Shown piece after piece: positions 17,479 to 26,874 of a stretch of DNA of 64,000 nt. Both the position numbers and the translations under genes were made by a program. The DNA is taken from positions 806,001-870,000 of the forward strand of contig OY282385.1 in NCBI GenBank assembly GCA_958295935.1, given 5' to 3'. Positions within the stretch are counted from its first letter, which is position 1, and every line of letters begins with the position of its first letter. Origin of the DNA: an uncultured Dehalococcoidia bacterium (GTDB lineage: Bacteria; Chloroflexota; Dehalococcoidia; Lucifugimonadales; Lucifugimonadaceae). Below the pieces are notes generated by a model. The model saw nothing but the letters and a program-made list of their open reading frames with translations. It made no database searches and was not told the DNA's origin.

Positions 17479-18222
17479 TTGGCTGATCAATCACGTTGCG
17501 CCCTGATAACGGGTGCGTCCCGGGGAATCGGGCGCGCTACGGCCCTGCGGCTTGCGGCTGCGGGTCACAGGATCGCGGTGAATTACAACTCGCATCCGGA
17601 TGATGCGCTGGAGGTTGCTGAAGAGATCGGCAAGGCGGGGGGTACGGCCATCACGGTATGGGCTGACGTGTCGGACCGCGGGGCCGTGGAGGCGATGTTC
17701 GAGGAGACGGTTGCGAAGCTGGGGCCGGTGGAGATCCTGGTGAACAATGCGGGTATCATCCATGACTCTCTGCTGATGCGTATGAAGGACGAGGATTTCA
17801 AGCGGGTGTTGGATATCAACATCTACGGGACTTACTACTGCTCCAGGTTTGCGGTGGCGGGGATGGTGCGGGCCAGGTGGGGGCGGATCATCAACGTATC
17901 GTCGGTGGTGGGCATCCGGGGGAACGTCGGTCAGAGCAACTATTCGGCATCGAAGGCGGGGATTCACGGCTTCACCAAGTCTCTTGCGAAGGAGCTGGCG
18001 ACCCGGAACATAACGGTGAACGCGGTTGCGCCTGGGTACGTATCAACTGCGACGACGAACGTACTTCCCGACAAGTTGAAGGACCGGGTCAAGCAGTGGA
18101 TCCCGATGGGCCGCTTTGGGGATCCGGATGAGATAGCGCCTGTGATCGCTTTCGTGGCGTCTGAGGAGGCTCGGTACCTTACCGGGAGCGTGATCCCCGT
18201 GGACGGGGGAATGGCGATCTAG
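17479..18222 (+). CDS. fabG: 3-oxoacyl-ACP reductase FabG
   Basis: NADPH-dependent reduction of 3-oxoacyl-ACP in type II fatty acid synthesis. TGASRGIGRA at residues 11-20, NNAGI at 89-93, catalytic Ser142, Tyr155 and Lys159 (NYSASKAG), and the FabG-like end GSVIPVDGGMAI. The segment GIIHDSLLMRMKDEDF is typical of true FabG. TTG start with CAGGGGAA upstream. Placed between plsX and fabL. Confidence 0.9.
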   Translation: MADQSRCALITGASRGIGRATALRLAAAGHRIAVNYNSHPDDALEVAEEIGKAGGTAITVWADVSDRGAVEAMFEETVAKLGPVEILVNNAGIIHDSLLMRMKDEDFKRVLDINIYGTYYCSRFAVAGMVRARWGRIINVSSVVGIRGNVGQSNYSASKAGIHGFTKSLAKELATRNITVNAVAPGYVSTATTNVLPDKLKDRVKQWIPMGRFGDPDEIAPVIAFVASEEARYLTGSVIPVDGGMAI

Positions 18223-18274
18223 GGGCCGGCGTCGAGACCGTCGAGTTACGCCTCCTGCCCTGCCCTACTTCCAC

Positions 18275-19051
18275 ATGACTGGTATGAATCCAAGCTCCAG
18301 GCCCTTTGGGGGCAAGGTTGCGGTTGTGACGGGCGGCGGTCGCGGGATTGGGAGGGCGATTTCGCTTGAGTTGGCCGAGAGCGGTGCGGACATAGCCTTC
18401 AACTATCTGAAGAATCACTCGGCGGCGCGAGAAACGCAGGGCGCGGTGGAGAGTCTGGGGGTTCGTTGCCTTCGGATTCGGTCTCACCTAGCGGATCCGG
18501 AGTCGATTACGGCGATGTTCAATCGGGTTGGCGCCGAGTTCGGGCGAGTGGACATTCTTGTCAACAATGCGGCTTCTGGGGTGATGCGTCCGGCCTCGGA
18601 GTTGGAGGTGAAGCACTGGGATTGGACGTTGGACATCAACGCCCGTGCTCCTTGGCTGTGCTCTGTGGCGGCATCGAAGTTGATGGGTCGCGGTGGCCGA
18701 ATCGTGAACATATCGAGTCCCGGGGCGATCAAGGCTTTGAGCAGTTACTTTGCGGTGGGTGTGTCTAAGGCGGCTTTGGAGGCTCTGACGAGGTACCTTG
18801 CGGTGGAGCTTTCGCCTCTGGGGATAGCGGTCAACGCGGTTTCTGCGGGTTACGTGCTGACGGGGGCGATTGAAGCCTTTCCGGAGGAGCTGGGGGTGCG
18901 CGAGCTGGCCATGCGCCCGACTCCGGCGGGGCGGGCGATGCGGGCTGAGGACGTTGCGAGGGCTGTATCGTTCCTGTGCAGCGAGGGTGCGGAGATGGTG
19001 CGGGGGCAGGTTTTGCTGGTAGACGGCGGGGAGACTCTTCTGCACAGGTAG
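18275..19051 (+). CDS. fabL: FabL-type enoyl-ACP reductase III
   Basis: SDR-fold protein whose signatures match Bacillus FabL (enoyl-ACP reductase III) rather than FabG: NNAASGVMRPASELE, KHWDWTLDINA, and the active site YFAVGVSKAALEALTRYL, in which Tyr158 and Lys165 are six residues apart as in enoyl reductases (classical SDRs have three). RGQVLLVDGG closes the protein. It would supply the last reduction of the elongation cycle, completing a set with FabG and the hot-dog dehydratase pair. FabL is relatively resistant to triclosan in known cases; that is family knowledge. Confidence 0.85.
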   Translation: MTGMNPSSRPFGGKVAVVTGGGRGIGRAISLELAESGADIAFNYLKNHSAARETQGAVESLGVRCLRIRSHLADPESITAMFNRVGAEFGRVDILVNNAASGVMRPASELEVKHWDWTLDINARAPWLCSVAASKLMGRGGRIVNISSPGAIKALSSYFAVGVSKAALEALTRYLAVELSPLGIAVNAVSAGYVLTGAIEAFPEELGVRELAMRPTPAGRAMRAEDVARAVSFLCSEGAEMVRGQVLLVDGGETLLHR

Positions 19052-19537
19052 GTTGCGCTGTAGGGTTGGGAATATTCGAGCGCGCGGCGCGCTAATTGGA
19101 TATATCGCGCGGGCTCTCCACTAATTCCGAGGCGTTTTTGGCAGCGGAGGGGCGGGAATTCCGAAGTCGCCGGGGGCCTCTGCCGGGGGGAGTGAGGCGA
19201 GGCCCGGCGGGGGCCGGATCGCCGCCTGCCTTTCATATCTACGAGGGCCGGAGGGTGGAAGGTGAGCTGGCTTGGTCGAGTTCCGCGGGCGAGGGAACAA
19301 CACAAAGCCGAAAAGATCCGATTCGGTTGAAGGGATGTTACGACTTACGCTATAAGGACTATTCGGAATTGCCGGGTGAACGGTACGGGCACTTCCGATT
19401 TCTAGTAGTTTCTGTCGCTTCACCTTTGTAGTTTCAGTCTATCTTCCGACCCTGGCCGAGCTGTTTGCCCAAGAGTTTCGGAAGCGACGCGAGCGGCCCT
19501 ACCCGGCGCGCCAATACGCTCTTGGTCGTCTTTTAGG
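19052..19537. other. Intergenic region between convergent fabL and ygfZ
   Basis: 486 bases without a convincing gene. A GC-rich perfect inverted repeat lies at 19079-19093 (seven-base arms around one base). An open frame at 19096-19431 has no recognisable features. Convergent transcription makes this a likely termination zone, but no hairpin followed by a T-run was seen. Confidence 0.4.
19079..19093. repeat. Short GC-rich inverted repeat downstream of fabL
   Basis: Arms AGCGCGC and GCGCGCT flank a single G. It could form a stable seven-pair stem only with a larger loop, or act as a protein-binding palindrome; no T-run follows. Confidence 0.35.
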
Positions 19538-20509
19538 TCAGTGTCTGGGGAGCGGGACGACGGTGGCCTGGGCGGAGTTGGCGTTGAGTGTCGTGCCGGG
19601 TTCTGCGTATCGTCGTCTGACGTATCCGAGGGCGATGGTGCGGCTAGTGTGGGGGACGTGGGCGGCAGAGGTTATCCATCCGACGTCTCGTCCGTCTGCG
19701 GTGAGTGCGTCTCCAGGCTTTACGCGGTCGGGTGCGGTGAGGCCGACGAGCCGTCTCTGCACCTTGTCGTACGTATCGAGTCTGGCTATGACTTCCTGCC
19801 CTACGTAGCAGCCTTTTGTGAAGCTGATGAGGCGTTCCAGTCCTGCTTCGAGGGGGTTGACCCGGCTTGTGAGTTCTGTTCCGGGCGCTGGTACGCCTAG
19901 TTCAATCCGTACTGCTTCCGAGTCTTGCGGGGACGCGGGGACGGCGCCTGCGGCCAAGGCGGCATTCCATATGGATTGCTTGTGTTCGATGGGCAGCAGG
20001 ATTTCGTAGCCGGTTTGCATGGCTGGCTGTCCCTGAATCTGAATGAGAAATGCGTCCTCTGGAAGTTGGGGTAGGGAAACGATTTCTCCCGGGGTTACTT
20101 TCAGGGGATCGATAGCGGTCAGGGCGTGGATGGTTCGGGGGGCTTCCGGGCCTCGTATGGCCAGGCGCGCGGTACTGTCGGATACGTCATTCAGTACGGC
20201 GTCCTCGACGATGGTGTATTTGCGAATGTTCTCGACGAGCGGGTCGGGGTTTTGCGAGTCTGAGATCAGGAGAAGTCGGTTGGGTTGTAGGCATACCACC
20301 ATGAAGAGGTCTATGACTCGTCCGATCTCCGAGGTCAACACCGTGGCGGCGGCTCGCCCCGGTGTAAGGTTTGAGAGGTCGTTGGTGGTCAGCCGGTTGA
20401 GCAGATCGAGTGCGTCGGGGCCTTTGTGTTCAAGGCGCGTGGAGGGGCTGAGATCAAGGATGGCCACGCCCTGTTTCAGGGCTGTGTATCCCTGGTGCAG
20501 GCGGTTCAC
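19538..20509 (-). CDS. ygfZ: YgfZ/IBA57-type folate-binding Fe-S assembly protein (GcvT-like fold)
   Basis: Member of the COG0354 family related to the glycine cleavage T protein. It carries the signature KGCYVGQEVIARLD with the invariant Cys near residue 234, which distinguishes YgfZ from GcvT. In other organisms it assists maturation of some 4Fe-4S proteins together with A-type carriers, using tetrahydrofolate. It lies 45 bases downstream of an IscA/ErpA-type gene on the same strand, a fitting partnership. ATG start, 323 residues. Confidence 0.88.
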   Translation of the reverse strand: MNRLHQGYTALKQGVAILDLSPSTRLEHKGPDALDLLNRLTTNDLSNLTPGRAAATVLTSEIGRVIDLFMVVCLQPNRLLLISDSQNPDPLVENIRKYTIVEDAVLNDVSDSTARLAIRGPEAPRTIHALTAIDPLKVTPGEIVSLPQLPEDAFLIQIQGQPAMQTGYEILLPIEHKQSIWNAALAAGAVPASPQDSEAVRIELGVPAPGTELTSRVNPLEAGLERLISFTKGCYVGQEVIARLDTYDKVQRRLVGLTAPDRVKPGDALTADGRDVGWITSAAHVPHTSRTIALGYVRRRYAEPGTTLNANSAQATVVPLPRH

Positions 20510-20554
20510 GGTAGGGCGCCCGGTTTTGGGTTGCAGGTCTGCAAGTTCCGGGGG

Positions 20555-20917
20555 TTATACGGAGAATGAGTCTCCGCATCCGCAGGTGCGTTTGGCGTTT
20601 GGGTTTCGGAACTCGAATCCTCTTCCGTTGAGTCCGTCGGAGAAGTCCAGTACTGTGCCTGCGAGGAAGACGAAGGCTCTTTTTGGCACGTATACTTCAA
20701 TCCCGTTCTGTGCGATGACCTTGTCTGCGTCTTGGGGTCCGTCGACGAGTTCGAGTACGTACTTCAGTCCTGAGCATCCTCCGCCCTGCACTGCCACCTT
20801 GAGGCCGAAGTGGTCTCTTCCGTCCCGGACTGCGAACTGCCGCACTTTGCTAGCGGCTTTTTCCGTGACCTGTATGGTGTTGATTGGTACTGCTGGCCTG
20901 GGTGCGGTTGTGGTCAT
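20555..20917 (-). CDS. A-type Fe-S cluster carrier (ErpA/IscA/SufA family)
   Basis: A 120-residue HesB/IscA-family protein with the three conserved cysteines in place: Cys48 in GGGCSGLKY and Cys112/Cys114 in TCGCGDSFSV at the C-terminus. These ligate and transfer iron-sulfur clusters. The conserved FxNPNA segment precedes the CGCG motif. It is upstream of ygfZ on the minus strand and divergent from the cobalamin adenosyltransferase gene. Which A-type class it belongs to cannot be fixed from sequence alone. Confidence 0.9.
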   Translation of the reverse strand: MTTTAPRPAVPINTIQVTEKAASKVRQFAVRDGRDHFGLKVAVQGGGCSGLKYVLELVDGPQDADKVIAQNGIEVYVPKRAFVFLAGTVLDFSDGLNGRGFEFRNPNAKRTCGCGDSFSV

Positions 20918-21077
20918 GGTGTTGGCCGATCTTGTTTTCTTGCGTTGGCCACGTGCAGGATGCGCGGATCTCGTATGAGATTAGCACAATTCCTGACTTA
21001 TGGCGTCAGGAATTGCTTTCGTGCGTCTTGGCGGGCGTTGGGCAATACAATGTACATGGGAGATGGCGTTGAGTTCC

Positions 21078-21653
21078 ATGAAATCAATATACACAAGACG
21101 GGGTGACGGCGGGGATACGGGACTGCTTTACGGCGGTCGAGTTCCCAAGCACGATGCGCGTGTGGAGGCTTACGGGGCTTGCGATGAGGCGGCGTCGGCG
21201 CTGGGTTTGGCGCGCGCTCTGTGCAGTGACGAGGAGGTGCGTTCGGCCATAGCGGAGGTTCAGCGGGACCTGTTCACGGTTGGAGCGGAGTTGGCGACGG
21301 ACGGGGGGTCTCGCCACCTCCTCGAGAAGCATTTCAATACTGTGACTCCGGGCATGGCCAGTCGTCTGGAGGTTCTGATAGACGGTCTGCAGTCCCGCGT
21401 GGAGTTGCCTCGCTCGTTCATCATTCCTGGTGGCTCGTCCGGGTCTGCGGCTCTGGACCTTGCCCGGTCGACGGTGAGGAGAGCGGAGCGTCGAGTGTCG
21501 GGGTTGGAGCAGTCGGGTTTTGCGGGGAATGCGGAGGTTCTTCGGTACCTGAATCGTCTGGCGGACTATCTGTTCATGCTTGCGCGCTACGAGGATCGGG
21601 CTCTTCCGGTGGAGTCTGTGACAGGTATGCGCCGTGAAGGTGGAGGGGTTTGA
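21078..21653 (+). CDS. PduO-type ATP:cob(I)alamin adenosyltransferase
   Basis: Converts cob(I)alamin to adenosylcobalamin. The N-terminal ATP-binding segment YTRRGDGGDTGLLYGGR starts at residue 5. Later come RRAERRVSGLE and the C-terminal LNRLADYLFMLARYE, the conserved helix of the trimer interface and corrinoid site. ATG 21078 gives the typical N-terminus (short lead before TRxGDxGxT); the frame is open to 21000 but those residues look random. GGGAG lies 15 bases ahead, so the start is not certain. The gene ends in a TTGATG overlap with hisH. Confidence 0.88.
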   Translation: MKSIYTRRGDGGDTGLLYGGRVPKHDARVEAYGACDEAASALGLARALCSDEEVRSAIAEVQRDLFTVGAELATDGGSRHLLEKHFNTVTPGMASRLEVLIDGLQSRVELPRSFIIPGGSSGSAALDLARSTVRRAERRVSGLEQSGFAGNAEVLRYLNRLADYLFMLARYEDRALPVESVTGMRREGGGV

Positions 21654-22321
21654 TGTCTGCGCGAATTGCGGTTGTGAACACTCGCGCTGCGAACATTCAC
21701 AGCGTTGAGAAGGCGTTGTCGAAGGTTGGCGCTTCTCACGAAGTGGTTTCCGGCCCGTCCGGGTTGCTGGATTCGGACGCTGCGGTGCTTCCGGGGGTGG
21801 GGGCTTTCGATGCTGCGATGCGCGCTCTTCGTGAGCAAGGTCTGATCGGTGCGTTGCGGGATTTTGCGGCATCGGGGCGGCCGCTGCTTTGCGTGTGTCT
21901 TGGGATGCAGATATTGCTGGAGGGTTCGGAGGAGGGTGGGCTGGCTGGGCTGGGCTTGATTTCCGGGAGCGTGAAGAGGTTGCCGGAGGGCATGACCGGG
22001 CCGGGCGGCGAGCCTCTGAAGATTCCGCACATGGGTTGGAACTCGGTCAGGTTTGGCTCGGATGACGGGTCTCGTCACCCTTTGTTTCGCGGTATCGAGG
22101 ATGGTTCTCATTTCTATTTCGTGCATTCCTACAGTTGCGACCCTTCAGACAGAAGCGTGGTGGCAGCCCGCGCGGATTATGGCGTGGAGATTTGCGCTGC
22201 GGTGGCTTGGGGGGAGATCGTGGGGGTTCAGTTTCACCCTGAGAAGAGCGGTGAAACCGGCCTGCGGATCTACGAAAACCTGGTTTCGCAAGTTTTTCCT
22301 AGTGCACGAGCGGTTGGGTGA
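21653..22321 (+). CDS. hisH: Imidazole glycerol phosphate synthase glutaminase subunit HisH
   Basis: Releases ammonia from glutamine and channels it to HisF. Class I glutaminase triad is visible: nucleophile Cys82 in CLGMQILLEGS, and His and Glu in FHPEKS near residue 197. The HisH-specific HFYFVHSY and PHMGWN segments are present. ATG 21653, with GGAGGGG five bases ahead, is preferred over TTG 21650. Start of the histidine gene run. Confidence 0.94.
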   Translation: MSARIAVVNTRAANIHSVEKALSKVGASHEVVSGPSGLLDSDAAVLPGVGAFDAAMRALREQGLIGALRDFAASGRPLLCVCLGMQILLEGSEEGGLAGLGLISGSVKRLPEGMTGPGGEPLKIPHMGWNSVRFGSDDGSRHPLFRGIEDGSHFYFVHSYSCDPSDRSVVAARADYGVEICAAVAWGEIVGVQFHPEKSGETGLRIYENLVSQVFPSARAVG

Positions 22322-22328
22322 GTTTGCG

Positions 22329-23075
22329 GTGCAGGTGATACCGGCCATAGATCTTCGCGGCGGGAAGTGCGTGCGTCTGCGACAGGGTGATTATGGGCGC
22401 GAGACGGTGTTCGACGACGATCCGGCGGCGGTAGCGAGGCGTTGGGTGGATGCCGGGGCGAGCCGTTTGCACGTGGTGGATCTGGACGGGGCGCGGGCTG
22501 GTGAGCGAGTAAATGCCGCGGCTGTGGAGTCGGTGGTGAAGTCTGGCGCGGCTCCGGTTCAGTTGGGCGGCGGGGTGCGTTCTGCGGAGACGGCGGTTGA
22601 GCTTGTGGAGCTTGGGGTGGACCGGGTTGTGTTCGGGACCGCGGCGATAGAAGCCCCTGCGGAGGTGCGGAAGGCGGTTGGTCTCCTGGGGGCTGAGCGG
22701 GTCATAGTGAGCGTGGATGCGCGCGGCGGTATGGTGATGACGCGTGGTTGGACTCGTGCTGGCGACGTGCGGGCGGTGGACTTGATGGCGTCTATGTCGG
22801 ATGTCGGGGTTCGTCGTTTCATGTTTACGGACGTTGAGCGTGACGGCACTCTCAGCCACCCGAATTTCGATTCCATAGCGGAGGTGTTGGCGTCTGTGAG
22901 CTGCCCTGTGATTGCTGCCGGCGGGGTATCCACGATTGGCGATTTGTCGAGGCTGTCGTCTATGGGGGTGGAGGCTGCCGTAACCGGCTTGGCGATATAT
23001 TCCGGGGCGTTGGACTTGCGTCGGGCGATTTTGGAGATCGAGACTTTGGGAAAGCCGCGGGGTGTTGGATGCTGA
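22329..23075 (+). CDS. hisA: ProFAR isomerase HisA
   Basis: TIM-barrel Amadori isomerase of histidine synthesis. [20 protein letters not shown] at the N-terminus carries the first catalytic Asp (AID); the second is in the FTDVERDGT segment (Asp at the end of strand 5). QLGGGVRS and [11 protein letters not shown] form the two phosphate-binding loops. GTG 22329 gives the usual short lead; the frame is open far upstream but runs through hisH. TTG 22314 is another option. Overlaps hisF by seven bases. Confidence 0.92.
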   Translation: MQVIPAIDLRGGKCVRLRQGDYGRETVFDDDPAAVARRWVDAGASRLHVVDLDGARAGERVNAAAVESVVKSGAAPVQLGGGVRSAETAVELVELGVDRVVFGTAAIEAPAEVRKAVGLLGAERVIVSVDARGGMVMTRGWTRAGDVRAVDLMASMSDVGVRRFMFTDVERDGTLSHPNFDSIAEVLASVSCPVIAAGGVSTIGDLSRLSSMGVEAAVTGLAIYSGALDLRRAILEIETLGKPRGVGC

Positions 23076-23902
23076 CCAAGCGGATCATTCCATGCCTGGA
23101 CGTGGACAGGGGGCGGGTCGTGAAGGGGGTTAGCTTCGTGAATCTGCGGGATGCGGGCGATCCTGGCGAGCTGGCGGCGTTCTATGACCGCGAGGGCGCT
23201 GACGAGTTGGTTTTTCTGGACATCACTGCGAGTTCGGACGGTCGGGATACGATGGTCGAGGTGGTGGAGCGTGTTTCGTCGCAAGTGTTCATACCTCTCA
23301 CCGTGGGGGGCGGCATCAGGAGCGTGGACGACATGCGTCGTATGCTGGAGGCGGGGGCGGACAAGGTGGCCGTGAACACTGCTGCGGTGAGGGATCCGGG
23401 TCTGATCGAGTTGGGTGCGAAGGAGTTTGGTTCTCAGTGCATAGTTCTAGCGATGGACGTCAAGCGGGTGGAGCGTCCGCTTGGCGTGCTGGGGGATTCG
23501 AGAGCGTTGGCGGAGGCGCCTTGGCAGGTGTACACGCACGGGGGGAGATTTCCTACGCCTATAGATCCTGTGAAGTGGGCGCGTGCGTCGGTGGAGCTTG
23601 GGGCCGGTGAGCTTCTGGTTACCAGCATGGATTCTGACGGTCAGAAGACGGGGTATGACCTGGAGTTGCTGTCGGCGGTTTCTCGTGCGGTGAGCGTTCC
23701 TTTGATCGCGAGCGGGGGGGCGGGTAAGGTGGAGCACATGCACGATGCGTTGACTGTTGGGATGGCGGACGCTGCTCTTGCTGCGAGCGTGTTTCATTTT
23801 GGGGAGTTGCGTATCAGCGGCGTGAAGTCTTTTCTTGGGGAGCGGGGATTGCCTGTGAGGCATACGCCAGGAGAAAGGAGCGAGGGGGCGCGTTGGTCGT
23901 GA
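23069..23902 (+). CDS. hisF: Imidazole glycerol phosphate synthase cyclase subunit HisF
   Basis: Uses ammonia from HisH to close the imidazole ring, giving IGP and AICAR. Catalytic Asp in [15 protein letters not shown] and in [12 protein letters not shown]; phosphate loops in [10 protein letters not shown] and [10 protein letters not shown]. The protein is about 20 residues longer than usual because of a polar C-terminal tail. ATG start overlapping the end of hisA. Confidence 0.94.
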   Translation: MLTKRIIPCLDVDRGRVVKGVSFVNLRDAGDPGELAAFYDREGADELVFLDITASSDGRDTMVEVVERVSSQVFIPLTVGGGIRSVDDMRRMLEAGADKVAVNTAAVRDPGLIELGAKEFGSQCIVLAMDVKRVERPLGVLGDSRALAEAPWQVYTHGGRFPTPIDPVKWARASVELGAGELLVTSMDSDGQKTGYDLELLSAVSRAVSVPLIASGGAGKVEHMHDALTVGMADAALAASVFHFGELRISGVKSFLGERGLPVRHTPGERSEGARWS

Positions 23903-24651
23903 ATCGTTTGCCCATGCCGGAGGCCATCGTCTTCGACTGCTACGACACGCTGTTGATGAACGATCAGTCGGCCTGGAGGTCTCTGTTCGGGGATATCTCG
24001 GTGGAGCAGGGTCTGGGAGTTGGCGGGGATGAGTTCTTTCGGGTGTGGAAAGAGCGTGAGGTGAAGTTCCGGGAAGGTCGGGTGAACATGGTGGACCAGT
24101 GGGCGTCTCGCGCTTTCCGGAGCTATGAGGAGGCTTGGGGCGGGTGTTTCGAGTACGCGCTGGCTGCGCTGGGGGTTGCGGGCGATTCCGTTGCGGCGGC
24201 GCGGCGTGCGGTTGAGCACATGGGCAGTCGCCCGGCTTTTCCGGAGACGTTGGCGGCGCTGTCTTCGCTGCAGGGCCGGTGCGCTCTTGGGGTATTTTCC
24301 AATGCGGACGATGATTTTCTGCTGCCCGCGCTTGCGCGCACGGGTGTGGACTGGGCGGCTGTAGCGAGCAGTGAGTCGGCGCGGGTGTACAAGCCTCTTA
24401 CCAAGGCTTTCATGCACATCGCGGGACTGCTGGGTGTCGATGCGCGGGGTATCTGGTACGTGGGGGACAACCTCTTCGACGACGTGCTGGGCGCCAATAC
24501 TGCCGGTATGGTGTCTGTGTGGATAAACCGGGGCGGGTCTTGCGTGGAGGGCGAATCGGCGCCGGATGCGGAGATCAAGGATCTTCATGGGCTGTCGGCT
24601 TTGCTGGACGTTTGCGAGGCGAAGAGTCCGGGGGGCGGGAGGCGGTCGTGA
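23893..24651 (+). CDS. HAD-superfamily hydrolase in the his operon (candidate histidinol-phosphatase)
   Basis: Haloacid dehalogenase-type phosphatase, 252 residues. Motif I is FDCYDTLL (Asp15 nucleophile, Asp18), motif II Ser in FSNADDD, the conserved Lys in YKPLTK, and motif III is [13 protein letters not shown] helical cap lies between motifs I and II (class C1). It is inserted between hisF and hisIE with overlaps on both sides. Histidinol-phosphatases have been recruited from several families, including HAD, so this is a candidate for that missing step; direct evidence is lacking. TTG 23893 has GAGGGGG ahead; GTG 23899 is an alternative. Confidence 0.8.
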   Translation: MVVNRLPMPEAIVFDCYDTLLMNDQSAWRSLFGDISVEQGLGVGGDEFFRVWKEREVKFREGRVNMVDQWASRAFRSYEEAWGGCFEYALAALGVAGDSVAAARRAVEHMGSRPAFPETLAALSSLQGRCALGVFSNADDDFLLPALARTGVDWAAVASSESARVYKPLTKAFMHIAGLLGVDARGIWYVGDNLFDDVLGANTAGMVSVWINRGGSCVEGESAPDAEIKDLHGLSALLDVCEAKSPGGGRRS

Positions 24652-25295
24652 GCGCGTTGCGATTCGATGATCGGGGGCTTATTCCTGTCGTGGTGCAGGA
24701 TGCATCGAGCGGGGCGGCGTTGACTCTTGCGTATATGAACGAGGAGGCTTTGCGCCGCACTCTGGAGGGGCCGGACGTGTGGTTTTATTCTCGCAGCCGT
24801 GGGGAGTTGTGGCACAAGGGTGAGACTTCCGGCAATTATCTCAAGGTCAGGGAGGTTATAGCGGATTGCGACGGGGATGCGCTGCTCGTGCGGGTGGAGC
24901 CGACCGGTCCGGCATGCCACACTGGGGGGGTCTCGTGCTTTGGCGAGGCTCTGTCCGGGCCGGAATGTCTGGAGGGGTCGGAGGAGGCCGCTGGGCCGGG
25001 TGTTCTGTCTGAGTTGCTGGAGGTGATCGAGCGTCGCAAGCGCGAGCGTCCGGAGGGTTCTTATACGGTTCGGCTTCTGGATGAGGGGTTGTCTCGGGTA
25101 GCCCAGAAGGTGGTTGAGGAGGCGGGTGAAACTATGGCTGCGGCGCTGACGGAGGGGCCTGAGCGCGTGGCGTCGGAGGCGGCTGATCTGCTGTACCACT
25201 CGCTGGTTTTGCTGGCGGCGAGGGGAGTTCCGGCTGAGCAGTTGTGGGCTGAGTTGCGTGAGCGTCGCGGGGGGCCATCGTCCGGGTCTGGATGA
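24648..25295 (+). CDS. hisIE: Bifunctional PR-AMP cyclohydrolase / PR-ATP pyrophosphohydrolase HisIE
   Basis: Fusion of the second and third enzymes of histidine synthesis. N-terminal HisI domain (residues 1-115) with MNEEAL, WFYSRSRGELWHKGETSGN, the metal-binding DCDGDALLVRV and CHTGGVSCF. C-terminal HisE domain (about 120-205) with VVEEAGETMAAAL and EAADLLYHSLVLL, the acidic residues that bind Mg. GTG 24648 overlaps the stop of the HAD gene; the frame is open upstream but without HisI similarity. Last gene of the run. Confidence 0.93.
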   Translation: MSALRFDDRGLIPVVVQDASSGAALTLAYMNEEALRRTLEGPDVWFYSRSRGELWHKGETSGNYLKVREVIADCDGDALLVRVEPTGPACHTGGVSCFGEALSGPECLEGSEEAAGPGVLSELLEVIERRKRERPEGSYTVRLLDEGLSRVAQKVVEEAGETMAAALTEGPERVASEAADLLYHSLVLLAARGVPAEQLWAELRERRGGPSSGSG

Positions 25296-25550
25296 TTCTC
25301 TTTTTTCTCCTATATGGCTGTGAGGTAGCTGCGTCCGTGCGCGTGGTCGTCCTGCGGGTGTTCCGGCGTTTGCGCGGCAGTGAGGGAACGGCGGCTTCGG
25401 AGCACGCGGTCGATGGCTACGCCGCGGTCCCTACGGTCTCCCATTTGTTCCAGCGCCTAGCCTAGAGTCCGCGTTGCTTGCGGCGGGGGATGGGGTGTAC
25501 TTGTATGGAGCGGGTTACAGCTCGTCTACGGCTATGAGGGGGTGTCTGGG

Positions 25551-26453
25551 CTATTTGCCGGGGTGGGCGTCGAGTTCTTGTGCGTAGTTCATGGCCTCGA
25601 TGGCGACTTCTATCATTTCGTCGTCGGGCTGCCTCGTGGTCATTTTTTGCAGCAGCAGGTTGGGCGCGCTGAGGAGGCGGACCGGTGCGTACCCGGAGTG
25701 GGTTCCTGCGAACCTGATGAGTTCGTAGCTGATGGCTGCTATTGGCGGGATGAGGAAGAGCCTGGAGGTAAAGAGGAGCCAGAAGGGTTCTCTTGGTATG
25801 GCCATGAAGAGAATTATGGAAACGAGTACGACGGTGAGCAGGAATGCGGTTCCGCAGCGCGGGTGTGCGGTGGGGAAGCGTCGTACTGAATCGACGTGCA
25901 TGGGCATGCCTGCTTCGTGCGCTGCGACGGTCATGTGCTCTGCGCCGTGGTATCCGAACAGTCTCTTAACGTCGTCCATTCTGCCTATGAGCCATATGTA
26001 TCCCAGAAAGAGTGCGAGTCTGAGGAAGCCTTCGACGACGTTGGCTAGTACGGGTGAGTCGAACCATGATTCCACGCCTCTGGAGACGAATAATGGTATG
26101 AGGAAGAAGATGCCTATGGCTATGACCATTGCCATAGCGATCATGGCGGCTATGGAGGCGGTGGACATCGAGGGGGGTTCTGCTGCGCCCTGCCCGATTT
26201 CTTCTTCGCTGACGGCCTCGTTAGCGGAGAGTGTGAGGGCTTTCATGCCTACGAGCAGGGTTTCTGCGAGTACGAGTACGCCTCTGGCGAGTGGGAGTTG
26301 CCGCCATGGGCTGTTGGACCATGCGCCGACGGGTATGGCGTGTCGAACGATTTCCCCGGAGGGTCTTCTGACGGCGAGGGCGGCCTGAGTCCGTCCCCGG
26401 ATCATAACGCCCTCGATGACGGCCTGGCCGCCGTATAGGGTCCTGTCGCTCAC
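25551..26453 (-). CDS. yqhQ: YqhQ-like DUF1385 membrane protein
   Basis: Conserved membrane protein of unknown function. N-terminal YGGQAVIEGVMIRGR is the family signature. Two membrane segments follow (about residues 100-122 and 140-160), then FGYHGAEHMTVAAHEAG and the HPRCGTAFLLTVV segment leading into another helix pair. Length 300 is typical. In many Firmicutes and Chloroflexota it is found near rpmE, as here. The conserved His/Glu/Cys could bind metal, but no activity is established. Confidence 0.88.
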   Translation of the reverse strand: MSDRTLYGGQAVIEGVMIRGRTQAALAVRRPSGEIVRHAIPVGAWSNSPWRQLPLARGVLVLAETLLVGMKALTLSANEAVSEEEIGQGAAEPPSMSTASIAAMIAMAMVIAIGIFFLIPLFVSRGVESWFDSPVLANVVEGFLRLALFLGYIWLIGRMDDVKRLFGYHGAEHMTVAAHEAGMPMHVDSVRRFPTAHPRCGTAFLLTVVLVSIILFMAIPREPFWLLFTSRLFLIPPIAAISYELIRFAGTHSGYAPVRLLSAPNLLLQKMTTRQPDDEMIEVAIEAMNYAQELDAHPGK

Positions 26454-26564
26454 GTGCTAGTTCGGCGTAGTGGGGTTAGCGGGAGGGGGCTGCGGCTGCG
26501 GGGAGGCGCTGCGTTGGTCAGGTGCGCGTGGGTTGTGCGGTACGGCATTTCGAGCCGCGGTGGG

Positions 26565-26786
26565 TCAGGTCTGCGGGTTGGTCTGGCCGATCTTGTAGCG
26601 CCGCATGAGTCTCTCGACTCGTCCTTCTGTGTCGACGATTTTCTGTTCGCCGGTGAAAAACGGGTGGCACTTGCTGCACAACTCGACTCTCAGGGACTCT
26701 TTGGTGGAGCCTGCGATGAAGGTGTTTCCGCAGCCGCAGGAGGCGGTTGCGAGTTGGTGATACGCGGGGTGTATGCCTGTCTTCAT
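26565..26786 (-). CDS. rpmE: 50S ribosomal protein L31
   Basis: A 73-residue L31 beginning [10 protein letters not shown], with a zinc-ribbon cysteine set (CGCGN and [10 protein letters not shown]), the zinc-containing C+ form. ATG start; it lies 111 bases upstream of yqhQ on the same strand. Confidence 0.95.
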   Translation of the reverse strand: MKTGIHPAYHQLATASCGCGNTFIAGSTKESLRVELCSKCHPFFTGEQKIVDTEGRVERLMRRYKIGQTNPQT

Positions 26787-26874
26787 CTTCTTTTCCGGGA
26801 CCTAAGGATTGCGCTGTCGGTAATGGTGTGGGAGAGGTCTGAGTTCCGGTTATGCCTGATTTGGCAGTGGTTGG

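Noticed and set aside
19096-19431. 111-codon open frame after fabL
   Set aside because: No ribosome-binding site, no recognisable motif, composition like shifted GC-rich spacer.
25296-25550. Terminator after hisIE (T-rich stretch TTCTCTTTTTTCTCC near 25298)
   Set aside because: No clear GC-rich hairpin immediately before the T-run.
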